Assembly (NCBI GenBank): GCA_964458415.1
Contig: CAYWIT010000005.1
Coordinates: 1 to 64,000 of the forward strand
Direction: 5' to 3'
DNA length: 64,000 nt
Source of the DNA: CAYWIT01 sp964458415
GTDB lineage: Bacteria; Pseudomonadota; Alphaproteobacteria; Micavibrionales; UBA2020
Below the pieces are notes generated by a model. That model was not told the DNA's origin. It searched no databases and saw only the letters and a program-made list of their open reading frames with translations. Positions 22,351 through 31,109 of the stretch are shown piece by piece (position 1 is the stretch's first letter; every line of letters starts with the position of its first letter). A program made the translations under genes and the position numbers.

Positions 22351-23046
22351 ATGTGGTCTTTATATATCTTTATGAGCGCGTTGACGGCGGGGGTGGTTTT
22401 AAAACTGGTTCATCCGCTGATGGGCAAGGGCCGTTTTGCGCATGGCGGTTTGAAAACGAAGGCGGACGCCAGACTGGTTTATGGATTGGTGGCGCTGATT
22501 CCGGTGCTTGCGCTTTTTATTTATCTACTGAGGGGAAATCCGGACCTGCCCGGCCGGCAGGCGGTATTTCATGATCTGGCGGAACAGGACAGGCGGAATT
22601 TTTCCTTGCTGGCGCAAAGACCGGTGGAAATTCTGGTCACGCAGAATCCGCATGATGTGGGTGCGCTGGGGGCCCTGGCGAGCATTAATCTGCATTTGAA
22701 GAACTTCGCCGAGGCCATCCGTTTTTTCGAGCGGGCCTGGCAGGAGGCGGAAATCCAGCAGGACTGGCGCGCGCGGCTGTTCGCCGAGGCTTTGGGGGAA
22801 ACGCAGGTCTCCGCCAATAATGGTTATGTCGGGGAAGACGCAGAAAAAACGTTCCGGCGCATTTTGCAGATGGCGCCGGAGAATCCTTTTGCCCGCTTTT
22901 TTCTGGCGCAGCGCAAGGCGGAGCAGGGGGATATTGACACGGCGGTTGCCGAATTGACGACACTGCTCAATGAAGGGGCGCCGGAGAAATACTGGAAGCA
23001 GCGCGTCCGTGAAAAAATTGCGGAATTACGCCGGCTTAAAAAATAA
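22351..23046 (+). CDS. ccmI: TPR protein CcmI-like, cytochrome c assembly
   Basis: CcmI presents the apocytochrome to the heme lyase. The 231-residue protein has an N-terminal membrane segment (LYIFMSALTAGVVLKL), a second at about residues 47-61 (LVALIPVLALFIYLL) and a TPR region (GALASINLHLKNFAEAIRFF, ENPFARFFLAQRKAEQGDID). It is shorter than the CcmI of many proteobacteria (about 400). The name comes from the position 6 bases after ccmH and from this architecture. It ends the ccm cluster. Confidence 0.85.
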   Translation: MWSLYIFMSALTAGVVLKLVHPLMGKGRFAHGGLKTKADARLVYGLVALIPVLALFIYLLRGNPDLPGRQAVFHDLAEQDRRNFSLLAQRPVEILVTQNPHDVGALGALASINLHLKNFAEAIRFFERAWQEAEIQQDWRARLFAEALGETQVSANNGYVGEDAEKTFRRILQMAPENPFARFFLAQRKAEQGDIDTAVAELTTLLNEGAPEKYWKQRVREKIAELRRLKK

Positions 23047-23055
23047 GGGCTTGGG

Positions 23056-23721
23056 TTATTTTCCGGCACAAACCTTGCCGAGGCGCAGATATTCCTGCCG
23101 CGTATCCACTTTTTGCTGCCGTAGCATGCGGGCGGTATTCATTTTGTCGTGGATTGCCGTGAGGGACTCCGTCAGGACAAGTTTTATTTTATCCTGAACA
23201 TTTTTAATCTCAGCTTCGTCAACCGGTGACGTTGTCGCCAGATTTGCGCTGGCGGTGGCAACAGCTGCCTTGATATGAGGCAAATATTCATTGATCGTAA
23301 TGATGTCGGTATTAACGTGGCGGTATTCGTGGATAAGCGTTTCCTTATACGGGCAGGAATGCGCGGCATAGTTTTTCGCTATATAAACGACGGGAGCATA
23401 GGTAACCGTGACATTGATATTGTCAATCCAGGCACAGCTCTCGCGGGTAAGGGAATTTTTGCTGTTTTTAAGATTCATCTCGAAGCGGGTGTCGATGTTG
23501 CTGCGCGTCAGGCCGCCTGTGATGAAAATCTCGTTCCGGCCATGCGAAATGCGGGTGTCCGATTTGAAGTTTCCAAGGTCTTCATGCGAAAGTGTATTAA
23601 TGTGCTGCGGCGGCGTATTTTTGAAGGAAACGGTAATGGCTGGCGGTGCCTGCGGCGCACAGGTCGTCAGTCCGGCCAGAATGACGGCTGTAAGCGCGGA
23701 GGGGTCGATACCTAAATACAC
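23056..23721 (-). CDS. Exported protein with an HExxH motif, possibly a lipoprotein
   Basis: This frame gives 221 residues from a GTG at 23721 that has AGAAGG eight bases upstream. A longer version from an ATG at 23829 is possible but begins with an unlikely signal. The N-terminus is hydrophobic (SALTAVILAGLTTCAPQAPP) and could be a lipoprotein signal with Cys21, though LTTC is a poor lipobox. At 130-137 lies IHEYRHVN, an HExxH motif (His131, Glu132, His135) after SCPYKETL. Cys96 and Cys123 may form a disulfide. A zinc-dependent role in the envelope is therefore possible, but the third ligand is not obvious. It converges on ccmI, 9 bases away. Family unknown. Confidence 0.6.
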   Translation of the reverse strand: MYLGIDPSALTAVILAGLTTCAPQAPPAITVSFKNTPPQHINTLSHEDLGNFKSDTRISHGRNEIFITGGLTRSNIDTRFEMNLKNSKNSLTRESCAWIDNINVTVTYAPVVYIAKNYAAHSCPYKETLIHEYRHVNTDIITINEYLPHIKAAVATASANLATTSPVDEAEIKNVQDKIKLVLTESLTAIHDKMNTARMLRQQKVDTRQEYLRLGKVCAGK

Positions 23722-23888
23722 GTGGGCACCCTTCTGTAAAATTGTCCTGATATTTATTTTATCAAAGGCAGCGTTAAAATAATCATAATTTGTCCGTTTT
23801 ATAAAAATAAAAGAGACGGTTATTGGCATTCATTACGAATACTGCTAATGCTTTGACTGGACAATTAGAGCATTAAAAAGAAAAATTG

Positions 23889-24803
23889 ATGATCATTTTC
23901 GGGAAAAGAGCAAAACTGGCGGATATCAGCTCCAAAATCGTCGCCTATGCCGAGGATGCCATTGTTGCCATTGATAACGATCATAATATTATCCTTTTCA
24001 ATGCAGCGGCGGAGCGGATTTTTGGTTATGAACGCGACGAAGTGATCGGCATGCATCTGGATATCCTGCTGCCGGAACGTTTTCATTTGCAACACGACTT
24101 GCTGATACAGGAGTTCGCGGCGGGGAAACTTTATCATCAACGCATGGGAGAACGTTCCCGTCAGGTTTATGGCCGCCGCAAGGACGGCAGCGAATTTGTG
24201 ATCAGTGCCACGATCCTGAAAATGGGCAAGCCGCCGCATCAGTATTTTTCCGTGATTGCCCGCGATATTAGCGAAAATAAGAAAACAGAGGAAGAATTGC
24301 TGCGTCTGGCGGCAACGGATCCTTTGACCGGAGCCTTTAACCGCCGCGAATTTACCGCGATCGCCGAGCGTGAGGCGCTGCGCGCCAATCGTTACCATCA
24401 CGCCTTGTCGGTGATGATGCTGGATCTTGACCATTTCAAAAAACTGAACGACAGCTATGGCCACGCGGCCGGAGACAAGGCGTTGCAGCGCTTTACTACA
24501 ATTTGCTGCAATACCCTGCGGAATGTGGATATTTTCGGGCGCTGGGGCGGGGAAGAGTTTGTAGCTTTGTTGCCGGAAACCGATACACATGGGGCGGCGA
24601 TTATCGCAGAGCGTCTCCGTAAAATTATTAGCGAAAATGTGCTGATTTTTAACGAGCATAAACTGACCTTCACGGTCAGTATCGGGGTTGCTCAATTCAA
24701 GGAGGGGGAATCCTCGATTGATGCGCCGCTCGCCCGGGCGGACAGCGCGGTTTATGATGCCAAAAAGGCGGGGCGCAACCAGATTTCGGTCTATCGCAAC
24801 TAG
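23889..24803 (+). CDS. PAS-domain diguanylate cyclase
   Basis: This 304-residue cytosolic protein probably makes cyclic di-GMP from GTP. A PAS domain (about residues 15-130: AIVAIDNDHNIILFNAAAERIFGYE ending in YFSVIARDISENKK) is joined to a GGDEF domain starting at AATDPLTGAFNRREF. The active site is GRWGGEEFVALLP (GGEEF variant, active type), and RNVD five residues before it matches the inhibitory I-site RxxD. The metal Asp is in MMLDLDHFKKLNDSYGH. No membrane segments were seen, so the PAS domain would sense something inside the cell. ATG 23889 is taken; a TTG lies one codon upstream. Confidence 0.92.
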   Translation: MIIFGKRAKLADISSKIVAYAEDAIVAIDNDHNIILFNAAAERIFGYERDEVIGMHLDILLPERFHLQHDLLIQEFAAGKLYHQRMGERSRQVYGRRKDGSEFVISATILKMGKPPHQYFSVIARDISENKKTEEELLRLAATDPLTGAFNRREFTAIAEREALRANRYHHALSVMMLDLDHFKKLNDSYGHAAGDKALQRFTTICCNTLRNVDIFGRWGGEEFVALLPETDTHGAAIIAERLRKIISENVLIFNEHKLTFTVSIGVAQFKEGESSIDAPLARADSAVYDAKKAGRNQISVYRN

Positions 24804-24963
24804 TTCTGATGGATGGTTTTATTCGGATTTTCCTCTTTTCCGCCTGTACGGGACGTGATAGTCTTTTTTCTGTCTAAAGAAATGCGGTTTTGCGGTTTTT
24901 CAACTTTTCGGGGTTGAGCCGTTTTCAGTATGCAGGCGAGGCTTGTAAGGCATGGGGCAGGGA

Positions 24964-26883
24964 ATGGACGATAAAGAAAAAAAGCCGCCGCCCCGCTGCG
25001 ATCTGCGCGACCTTTACGCCTCCCCCAAGGCTTTGGAAATCGGACAGGATCTGGAATTGCTTCGTAGCGGTGCTACGGCCTTTGCGGCGCAATATCGGGG
25101 GCAGCTTTCCGGACTGGAGGGAGCCGCGCTCGCCGGGGCCATCGCCGGTTTTGAAGATCTGGTGCGGTGTGCGGCCCGTCTGCAGTCCTTTGCCGTCCTG
25201 ACGCAGGCAGCAGATTGTGCGGAGAGCGCCTTTGCGCAAAATCTGATCACGCAGGTCCGGCTGGCGCTGAAACCGGCTGGATTCTTTACCGCTGAAATCA
25301 ACGATATGAAGGAAGCGGCGCTTCTTGAAAAAATGGCCGCGCCGCAATTGGCGGCGTGGGGCTATTGGCTGGGACGTGTCCGGTCTTGCCGTGAACATCA
25401 GCTGGATGCAGCGCTGGAGCAGTATCTTGAGGATAAAGCGGCTGGTGCAGAAAAGGCTTGGGCAGGTCTGCAGGACATGACGCTGGCCGCCATGCGTTTT
25501 GAGCTGGGGGGGAATACTTTGACAGCGGTAGAAACGCAGTCTGTTATGACGGGCGGCGCGGACAAAGCGGCGCGTCATGCCGCTTTTGACGCTTTTACGC
25601 AAGGGCTGGAAGAAAAGAAAGAAATTTTCACGCTGATTTTTAATACGCTTGCCCATTTAAAGGGTGCCGATGATGCCCGCCGCGGGTTTGAAGGGCCGGA
25701 AGACGGTCATTATCTTTCCAGCCGGATTGCTCCGGCCACTGCTGGAACGCTGATCGAAACGGCGCGGGCGGCCTCTCCGGCAACGGCGCACCGTTATTAC
25801 GAATGGAAAGCAAGAAAGAACGGCGTGGCGCGACTGCACCCCGCAGATAGAAATGCGCCGCTTTCTGGCGAGGGCTGCGAACGCACCTATACCTGGGATG
25901 AGGCGAAAGCTATCGTGCTGGAAGCTTTCGAGAAATTTTCTCCCGCATTTGCGCAACAGGCCAGACGGTTTTTCGATGAAGGCTGGATTGATGCAGCGCC
26001 GCGGGCCGGTAAAGCCACCGGTGCTTTCGCCCTGCCGACGGTGCCGGAAGCGCATCCCTATATCTTTATGAATTTTACCGGCACACAGCGCGATGTGCAG
26101 GTTCTGGCGCGGGAGCTCGGGCATGGCATCCACCAGCTATTGGCGGCAGAGCAGGGGTTGTTTGGCGCGGAGGTGGCGGCACCTTTGCTGAAAATGTCTG
26201 GTATCCTTGCCGAAACGCTTGTGTTCCGGCATAGGGTCGCGCAGGAGCAGGATCCGCGGGTTCGGCGAAGTATGCTGACAATGCGGATCGAGAATATGCT
26301 TGATACGATGATCGGGCAGACGGCCTTTCTTGTTTTTGAGCAGCGTTTCCATGCCGAACGGCGGGAAAAGGGCGAGGTGTCTGCGGCGCGCATCTCGGCG
26401 CTCTGGCTCGAGGCGCAACGGGAAAGTCTGGGGCCTTTTATCAATCTGGACGCCGCCGGTGCGGGGAATTTGTGGATGGGCGTGCCGTATTTTGTTCAGG
26501 CACCGCTTTCCGCCAGTAGCGATATTTTTGGCAATGCTCTTGGGCATGTGCTGGGATCGGCGCTGGAGAAAACTGCGGATACGGCGGTCTTCGCCGCGAA
26601 ATATCTGGATTTGATGCGGGCGGGCGGAACCAGAAATCATGATGTCGCCTTGAAAGATTTCGGGCTGGATTTGCGTCGCGCCGATTTCTGGGCGGAAGGC
26701 TTTGCCGCGCTCGGACGTGATATAGACGCGCTGATCAGGCTTGACCGGCAGATCGGCGATACGCCAGAACGGCGGCAGGATTTCAATGCGGCGGCAGGAG
26801 CGAACGACAATGCGCTATCCTTGCCGACAAGGCAGAAAAAGCAGCGGAGCGCCAAACCATCCGGTCCGGCGGCAGGGGGGTAA
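24964..26883 (+). CDS. M3-family oligoendopeptidase paralogue with lost zinc site (likely pseudoenzyme)
   Basis: The 639-residue product is full length for the PepF-like branch of M3 peptidases and aligns by eye along its length with the next gene (for example DLRDLYASP / DLSRLYPG, WAEGFAALGRDIDALIRLD at the end). The catalytic motif reads RELGHGIHQLL: the first zinc His is Arg383 (codon CGG at 26110-26112). The position of the third ligand Glu in ETAS is Lys (LKMSGILAE), and the PFYVHSYSF stretch of active relatives is PLSASSDIF. Two of three zinc ligands are thus gone, so no peptidase activity is expected. The frame is intact and well coded, which argues against decay. An ATG at 24952 is an alternative start. 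Confidence 0.85.
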   Translation: MDDKEKKPPPRCDLRDLYASPKALEIGQDLELLRSGATAFAAQYRGQLSGLEGAALAGAIAGFEDLVRCAARLQSFAVLTQAADCAESAFAQNLITQVRLALKPAGFFTAEINDMKEAALLEKMAAPQLAAWGYWLGRVRSCREHQLDAALEQYLEDKAAGAEKAWAGLQDMTLAAMRFELGGNTLTAVETQSVMTGGADKAARHAAFDAFTQGLEEKKEIFTLIFNTLAHLKGADDARRGFEGPEDGHYLSSRIAPATAGTLIETARAASPATAHRYYEWKARKNGVARLHPADRNAPLSGEGCERTYTWDEAKAIVLEAFEKFSPAFAQQARRFFDEGWIDAAPRAGKATGAFALPTVPEAHPYIFMNFTGTQRDVQVLARELGHGIHQLLAAEQGLFGAEVAAPLLKMSGILAETLVFRHRVAQEQDPRVRRSMLTMRIENMLDTMIGQTAFLVFEQRFHAERREKGEVSAARISALWLEAQRESLGPFINLDAAGAGNLWMGVPYFVQAPLSASSDIFGNALGHVLGSALEKTADTAVFAAKYLDLMRAGGTRNHDVALKDFGLDLRRADFWAEGFAALGRDIDALIRLDRQIGDTPERRQDFNAAAGANDNALSLPTRQKKQRSAKPSGPAAGG

Positions 26884-26884
26884 C

Positions 26885-28729
26885 ATGGAGAAAGAAGGTT
26901 TACCCCGCTGGGACCTTTCCAGACTTTATCCCGGAATCGATTCTCCCGAGATGGAGGCAGACCGGAATGAAATCCAGACGCTGACTGACGATTTTGTCGC
27001 GGCCTATGAGGGGCGCGTCGCGCGCCTTTCCGGTCTTGAATTGGGGAATGCCGTTGTCGCCTATGAAAAAATCTGCGCCCTGCGCCATAAAATAGACGCT
27101 TATCTGCTTTTGCTGGAGGCCGAGGATATCGCGAATGCGGCCAGAACGGGGCCGGTGCGTACCGGACAGTCCGAAGTCTGGGATCATCTTTCGTTTTTTG
27201 AAGGTGAAATCAGCGAGCTTCCCGAAGCGGAGCTTCTGACACGCATGGCCGCGCCGGAGCTGGCGCAATATGCACCGTGGATCGGACGCGTCCGCGCAGC
27301 GGGCAATGAGGGGCTTCCCGCCGGTATAGAGGCGGCCAGTCAGGAATTCGCCGAAAAAAACATTGAAGCCTGGCGGCGGCTTTATAAAATAACGATGGCG
27401 GATCTGCGCGTTGATTTCGGCGGCCGGATATTTTCATTTGACGCCGCTGCAGACAAGCTTGCCGATCATGATCTGACCCTGACGGAGCGCCGGGAATTGC
27501 GCGCGGCGCTGGGGGCTGTGTTGAAGCGGGAAAGCAGGAGCGTGGCTTTTATTTACAATACGCTGGTGCAGGACGAGGTGCTGGAATCGGATATCAGGAA
27601 ATATCCGCGCCCGGAGCAGCAGGCGCATGCAAGAAACGGCATTTCTCCTGCCGCGGCACAAGCGATGCTGCAGGCCGCCAAGCGGGGCGGGCAGAGTTTG
27701 TCGCACCGGTTCTATGCCTGGAAGGCAGCGCGTCACGGGCAGGAAATCGTCGAGAAAGCGCTGGTCTCCGCACCACTGCCGGGGGATCCGGCTGCTGCCG
27801 GGCGGCTTTATCCCTGGAGCGAGGCAAAGGATATCGTTTTCAAATCTTTTCGGCGCTTCTCCGCGCGGTTTGCGCGTTTGGCACAAAAATTTTTCGATGG
27901 AAATTATATAGATGCGGAGCAGCGACCCGGTAAGGAGAGCGGCGGCTTTGCCTTGCCGACGGGGCCAGCGCATTTCCCTTACATCCATATCAATTATACC
28001 GGACAGATGCAGGATGTTCCGGCACTTCTCGGGCATGAACTCGGTCACGGCGTTCACTTTGCCTTGTCGGAAAAAGCCCGGGGCATGTTTCTTTCCGATA
28101 TGCCGGCCTCGATCGCGGAAACGGCCAGCATTTTTGCCGAAATGCTGGTTTTCGATTATCTTCTCAAGAGCGAGAAGGATCCGCTCCTGCGGCGCAAGCT
28201 GCTGGTGGGGCAGGTTGAGAATATGCTGAGCAACGGCTTGCTGCAGCTGGCCTATTACGATTTCGAAACCCGCGTGCACGAAAAGAGCCGGCAGGGCGCG
28301 CTGGATGCGGAAAAAATATCGGATTTGTGGGAAGCGTCCCTGAAAGGTTATTACGGGCCGTCGGTCGAGCTGGATTCCTATGACCGCTATTACTGGATGA
28401 CAGTGCCGCATTTCTTTGAAATGCCGTTCTATGTGCACTCCTATTCCTTTGCCCAGATTATGGTGGCCGGCCTTTATCAGGCCTATGCCGAAGCGGAAGC
28501 GGAAGGGCCGGCGGCCAAAAAGGATTTTGTCGGCAAGTATATAGAACTGCTGGAAACCGGCCTGACACGGAACATGCAGGATATGTTCCGGCCTTTCGGA
28601 CTGGATCCGGAAACGCCGGATTTCTGGGAAAAAGGTTTTGCCCTGATTGGCAAATATATCGACCGGCTGGAAAAAGACGATATTCCGGCCGCTCCGAAGA
28701 GGAAACCCAAAAGAGATCTCGACATTTAA
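26885..28729 (+). CDS. Oligoendopeptidase F-like M3 metallopeptidase
   Basis: This 614-residue cytosolic zinc peptidase cuts oligopeptides. It has the full M3 signature LGHELGHGVHFALS (His384, Glu385, His388), the third ligand in IAETASIFAEMLVF, and PFYVHSYSFAQ, which carries the transition-state His/Tyr residues. The ATG at 26885 lies one base after the stop of the degenerate paralogue, behind a run of G that can serve as ribosome binding site, so the two are probably made together from one mRNA and may interact. Confidence 0.92.
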   Translation: MEKEGLPRWDLSRLYPGIDSPEMEADRNEIQTLTDDFVAAYEGRVARLSGLELGNAVVAYEKICALRHKIDAYLLLLEAEDIANAARTGPVRTGQSEVWDHLSFFEGEISELPEAELLTRMAAPELAQYAPWIGRVRAAGNEGLPAGIEAASQEFAEKNIEAWRRLYKITMADLRVDFGGRIFSFDAAADKLADHDLTLTERRELRAALGAVLKRESRSVAFIYNTLVQDEVLESDIRKYPRPEQQAHARNGISPAAAQAMLQAAKRGGQSLSHRFYAWKAARHGQEIVEKALVSAPLPGDPAAAGRLYPWSEAKDIVFKSFRRFSARFARLAQKFFDGNYIDAEQRPGKESGGFALPTGPAHFPYIHINYTGQMQDVPALLGHELGHGVHFALSEKARGMFLSDMPASIAETASIFAEMLVFDYLLKSEKDPLLRRKLLVGQVENMLSNGLLQLAYYDFETRVHEKSRQGALDAEKISDLWEASLKGYYGPSVELDSYDRYYWMTVPHFFEMPFYVHSYSFAQIMVAGLYQAYAEAEAEGPAAKKDFVGKYIELLETGLTRNMQDMFRPFGLDPETPDFWEKGFALIGKYIDRLEKDDIPAAPKRKPKRDLDI

Positions 28730-28753
28730 ATTCTCGTGGATCATTCTCCCGCC

Positions 28754-30130
28754 ATGGTAAAGAAAAAAACAGGCGCTAGCGGACAGGAAAAAAGCACGGT
28801 GGGCGGACGGGTCAAGCGCTATGCGCGCGTCTCGACGGCGATGACCGGTCTGGCGGCGCGTGTCGCGGGGCAAAAATATCTTGGCCTTGATATCAACAAG
28901 CCCGTGCATGCCCGGCAGCTCATGGAATCTCTGGGGCATCTGAAAGGCCCGTTGTTGAAAGTGGCGCAATTGCTGGCGACCATTCCGAACGCCCTGCCGC
29001 CGGAATATGCGGCGGAGCTGCAAAAACTGCAATCGCAGGCGCCGCCGATGGGCTGGCCCTTTGTCAGGCGGCGCATGAGTGCGGAGCTGGGGGCGGACTG
29101 GGAAAAGAAATTCCGCAGCTTCGGCAAGGAAGCTGCCGCGGCCGCTTCGCTGGGGCAGGTGCACCGTGCCGTGACACTGGCGGGGGAGGATGTCGCCTGC
29201 AAGTTGCAGTATCCGGACATGATTTCGGCGGTGGATGCCGATTTGCAGCAATTGAAAATGGCGCTGGGCTTTTTTGAAAAGGTAGATGGCGCCGTGCTGA
29301 CCGATGCGATTTTCGAGGAAGTGACCGATCGTTTGTATGAAGAGCTGGACTACAGGCTGGAAGCGCGCCACATGAAGCTTTACGCTGCGCTGCTGAAAAA
29401 GGAAAAAAATGTGCATGTCCCGCAGGTGATCGCGGCGCTTTCGACGGAGCGGTTGCTGACGGCGAGTTGGCTGGAGGGTGCGCCGGTGCTTGATTTTGTC
29501 GGCGCCGCTGCAGAAAAAAGAAACAAGGTGGCCTATAACCTGTTTCGGGCCTGGTATGTGCCGCTTTATTATTACGGCGTTATCCATGGCGACCCCCATC
29601 TGGGGAATTACGCGGTGCAGAAGGATCTGTCCATCAATCTGCTGGATTTCGGCTGCGTGCGGGTTTTTCCGCCGCGCTTTGTCGAGGGGGTGATCACGCT
29701 GTACCATGCGCTGGAAAGCGGCCGGCCTGACATGGCGGTGGCGGCTTATGAGAGCTGGGGGTTCAAGGACCTGAAGAAGGAAACCATTGCTGTGCTGAAC
29801 ACTTGGGCCGGATTTCTTTATGGGCCGGTGCTGGAGGACAAGATACGTCCCATCGGGGTTGTGCAGGAAAAAGGCATTTATGGCCGCGAGACGGCGTCAC
29901 AGGTGCACGCTGCACTGAAGAAACTGGGCGGCGTGCGCCTGCCGCGCGAGTTTGTGTTCATGGATCGTGCGGCTCTGGGGCTGGGATCGGTCTTTCTTCA
30001 TCTACAGGCGGAGGTGAACTGGTACCAGATTTTTAACGAGCTGATCGCCGATTTCGACGTCAAGGCGCTGGAGAAACGCCAGCATCAGGCGCTCAAGGCG
30101 CACGGGCTTTTATCTTCGGCAGGCGATTGA
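28754..30130 (+). CDS. ABC1/UbiB-family atypical kinase
   Basis: The 458-residue protein belongs to the ABC1 (UbiB, ADCK, AarF) kinase-like family, linked to ubiquinone synthesis and lipid homeostasis. It has the N-terminal family motif in the form LKVAQLLATIP (K-V-A-Q where most members have KxGQ), the Ala-rich loop AAAASLGQVHRA, the ATP-site Lys in VACKLQYP, the catalytic loop GVIHGDPHLGNY and the metal motif LLDFGCVR. No C-terminal membrane helices of the UbiB type were seen. The start is uncertain: a GTG at 28736 is in frame. Its last 38 bases overlap the convergent gene that ends at 30093. Confidence 0.88.
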   Translation: MVKKKTGASGQEKSTVGGRVKRYARVSTAMTGLAARVAGQKYLGLDINKPVHARQLMESLGHLKGPLLKVAQLLATIPNALPPEYAAELQKLQSQAPPMGWPFVRRRMSAELGADWEKKFRSFGKEAAAAASLGQVHRAVTLAGEDVACKLQYPDMISAVDADLQQLKMALGFFEKVDGAVLTDAIFEEVTDRLYEELDYRLEARHMKLYAALLKKEKNVHVPQVIAALSTERLLTASWLEGAPVLDFVGAAAEKRNKVAYNLFRAWYVPLYYYGVIHGDPHLGNYAVQKDLSINLLDFGCVRVFPPRFVEGVITLYHALESGRPDMAVAAYESWGFKDLKKETIAVLNTWAGFLYGPVLEDKIRPIGVVQEKGIYGRETASQVHAALKKLGGVRLPREFVFMDRAALGLGSVFLHLQAEVNWYQIFNELIADFDVKALEKRQHQALKAHGLLSSAGD

Positions 30131-31109
30131 GGCCGGACAACGCGCCTTGCGCTTTGAATTTCTCCATGCGGGTAAAAAGTTTTTCGCGCACATCGTCCCA
30201 TTGCGGACTCTCAAGGCATACAGGTTCTCCATGCCGCTTTATCTGGCCGGACAAAATTGCCGAGAGGGCGGTGCTGCCGTAGAGGAAAACCTGCGGAGAA
30301 GAGGTTTTCAGCAGGCCTTGGGCAAATTTGATCAACGTATCAGGGTTACTTTTGTTTGCATTTTTCAAAAGTCCTTTGAAGTTATTTCCCAGCCGCTCCA
30401 TCTGCTCTGGTTTGGGAGCATGCCGGACAGCGGACTCATAGGCAAGGGTCATGGTTTCTTGCGGTGTTAGAGTTGCATAATCTATTGTTCTGTTTTGTGC
30501 GATAATTTCTTCCAGGACTGGAGAGGTAAAATGTGCTTTAACGCCCTTGAAAGCAAAATTAAAAGCACGCGCTGCAGAAGCGGCTTGAACGTCGCATGTA
30601 TTGCGTCCAAAACGCTGATACATCCGCAGTGCGGCATAGGCATCGGCAATGCATTCCATTGTGTTGATACTAAGCTTTGATGTCGTGGGGTGTGCATTTT
30701 CAATCGCTGCATGGGCGAATTCATGATTGTAAAAGAAGACGTGTTCGCGTTCCAGATTTGTCAGGCCAAGCCGTGAAGCGGAATTAATAATCAGCAGCTT
30801 TAACTGTGGCTGTTGGGGGCTGACATAGCAGTATGAATCTCCGGTTTTCTGTGACAACGCAATAGCGTGATTGAAGCCATGGGCAGTGGAATTAAGACAT
30901 TTTAAAATATGCTCAGGCTTGTCGGGGTGTAGTAGTGTGGCTTTGTCTTTTTCGACGAGGACTAAAAAAAGCTCTTGCCGCGTATTTGTAATTGTTCCTG
31001 TCGATGGAATTCGGGCATAGGTTTCGTTAATCAGGGTCGTAAGAATTTGTGTAGGCAGTTGACGCACAGAACTTTCCGCCGGATTAAATTTTTTTGAATT
31101 GCCGGTCAT
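30093..31109 (-). CDS. Zincin-like protein of unknown family, paralogue B
   Basis: The 338-residue soluble protein has NHEFAHAAI (His129, Glu130, His133) and, 19 residues after the second His, ECIADAYAALRMYQRFG (Glu152, Asp156). This is a gluzincin-like arrangement. It is clearly paralogous to the gene before it: ATLLHPDK, HFTSPVLEEII, IDYATLTPQETM, YGSTALSAILSG and RMEKFKAQG all have counterparts. There is no signal peptide, so it would act in the cytoplasm. Its ATG overlaps the stop of paralogue A (ATGA), and its 3' end overlaps the convergent ABC1 kinase gene by 38 bases. I do not know a named family with this pattern. Confidence 0.82.
   Translation of the reverse strand: MTGNSKKFNPAESSVRQLPTQILTTLINETYARIPSTGTITNTRQELFLVLVEKDKATLLHPDKPEHILKCLNSTAHGFNHAIALSQKTGDSYCYVSPQQPQLKLLIINSASRLGLTNLEREHVFFYNHEFAHAAIENAHPTTSKLSINTMECIADAYAALRMYQRFGRNTCDVQAASAARAFNFAFKGVKAHFTSPVLEEIIAQNRTIDYATLTPQETMTLAYESAVRHAPKPEQMERLGNNFKGLLKNANKSNPDTLIKFAQGLLKTSSPQVFLYGSTALSAILSGQIKRHGEPVCLESPQWDDVREKLFTRMEKFKAQGALSGLNRLPKIKARAP

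Noticed and set aside
24964..28729. The two M3 genes as one gene split by a frameshift or stop
   Set aside because: Each has its own full N- and C-terminal parts and full family length, so they are two paralogues, not two pieces.
27434..29707. A 757-codon minus-strand open frame opposite the M3 peptidase and ABC1 kinase genes
   Set aside because: It lies wholly antisense to two genes with intact family motifs, and its translation is rich in His, Arg and Gln with no domain; a by-product of GC-rich codon third positions.
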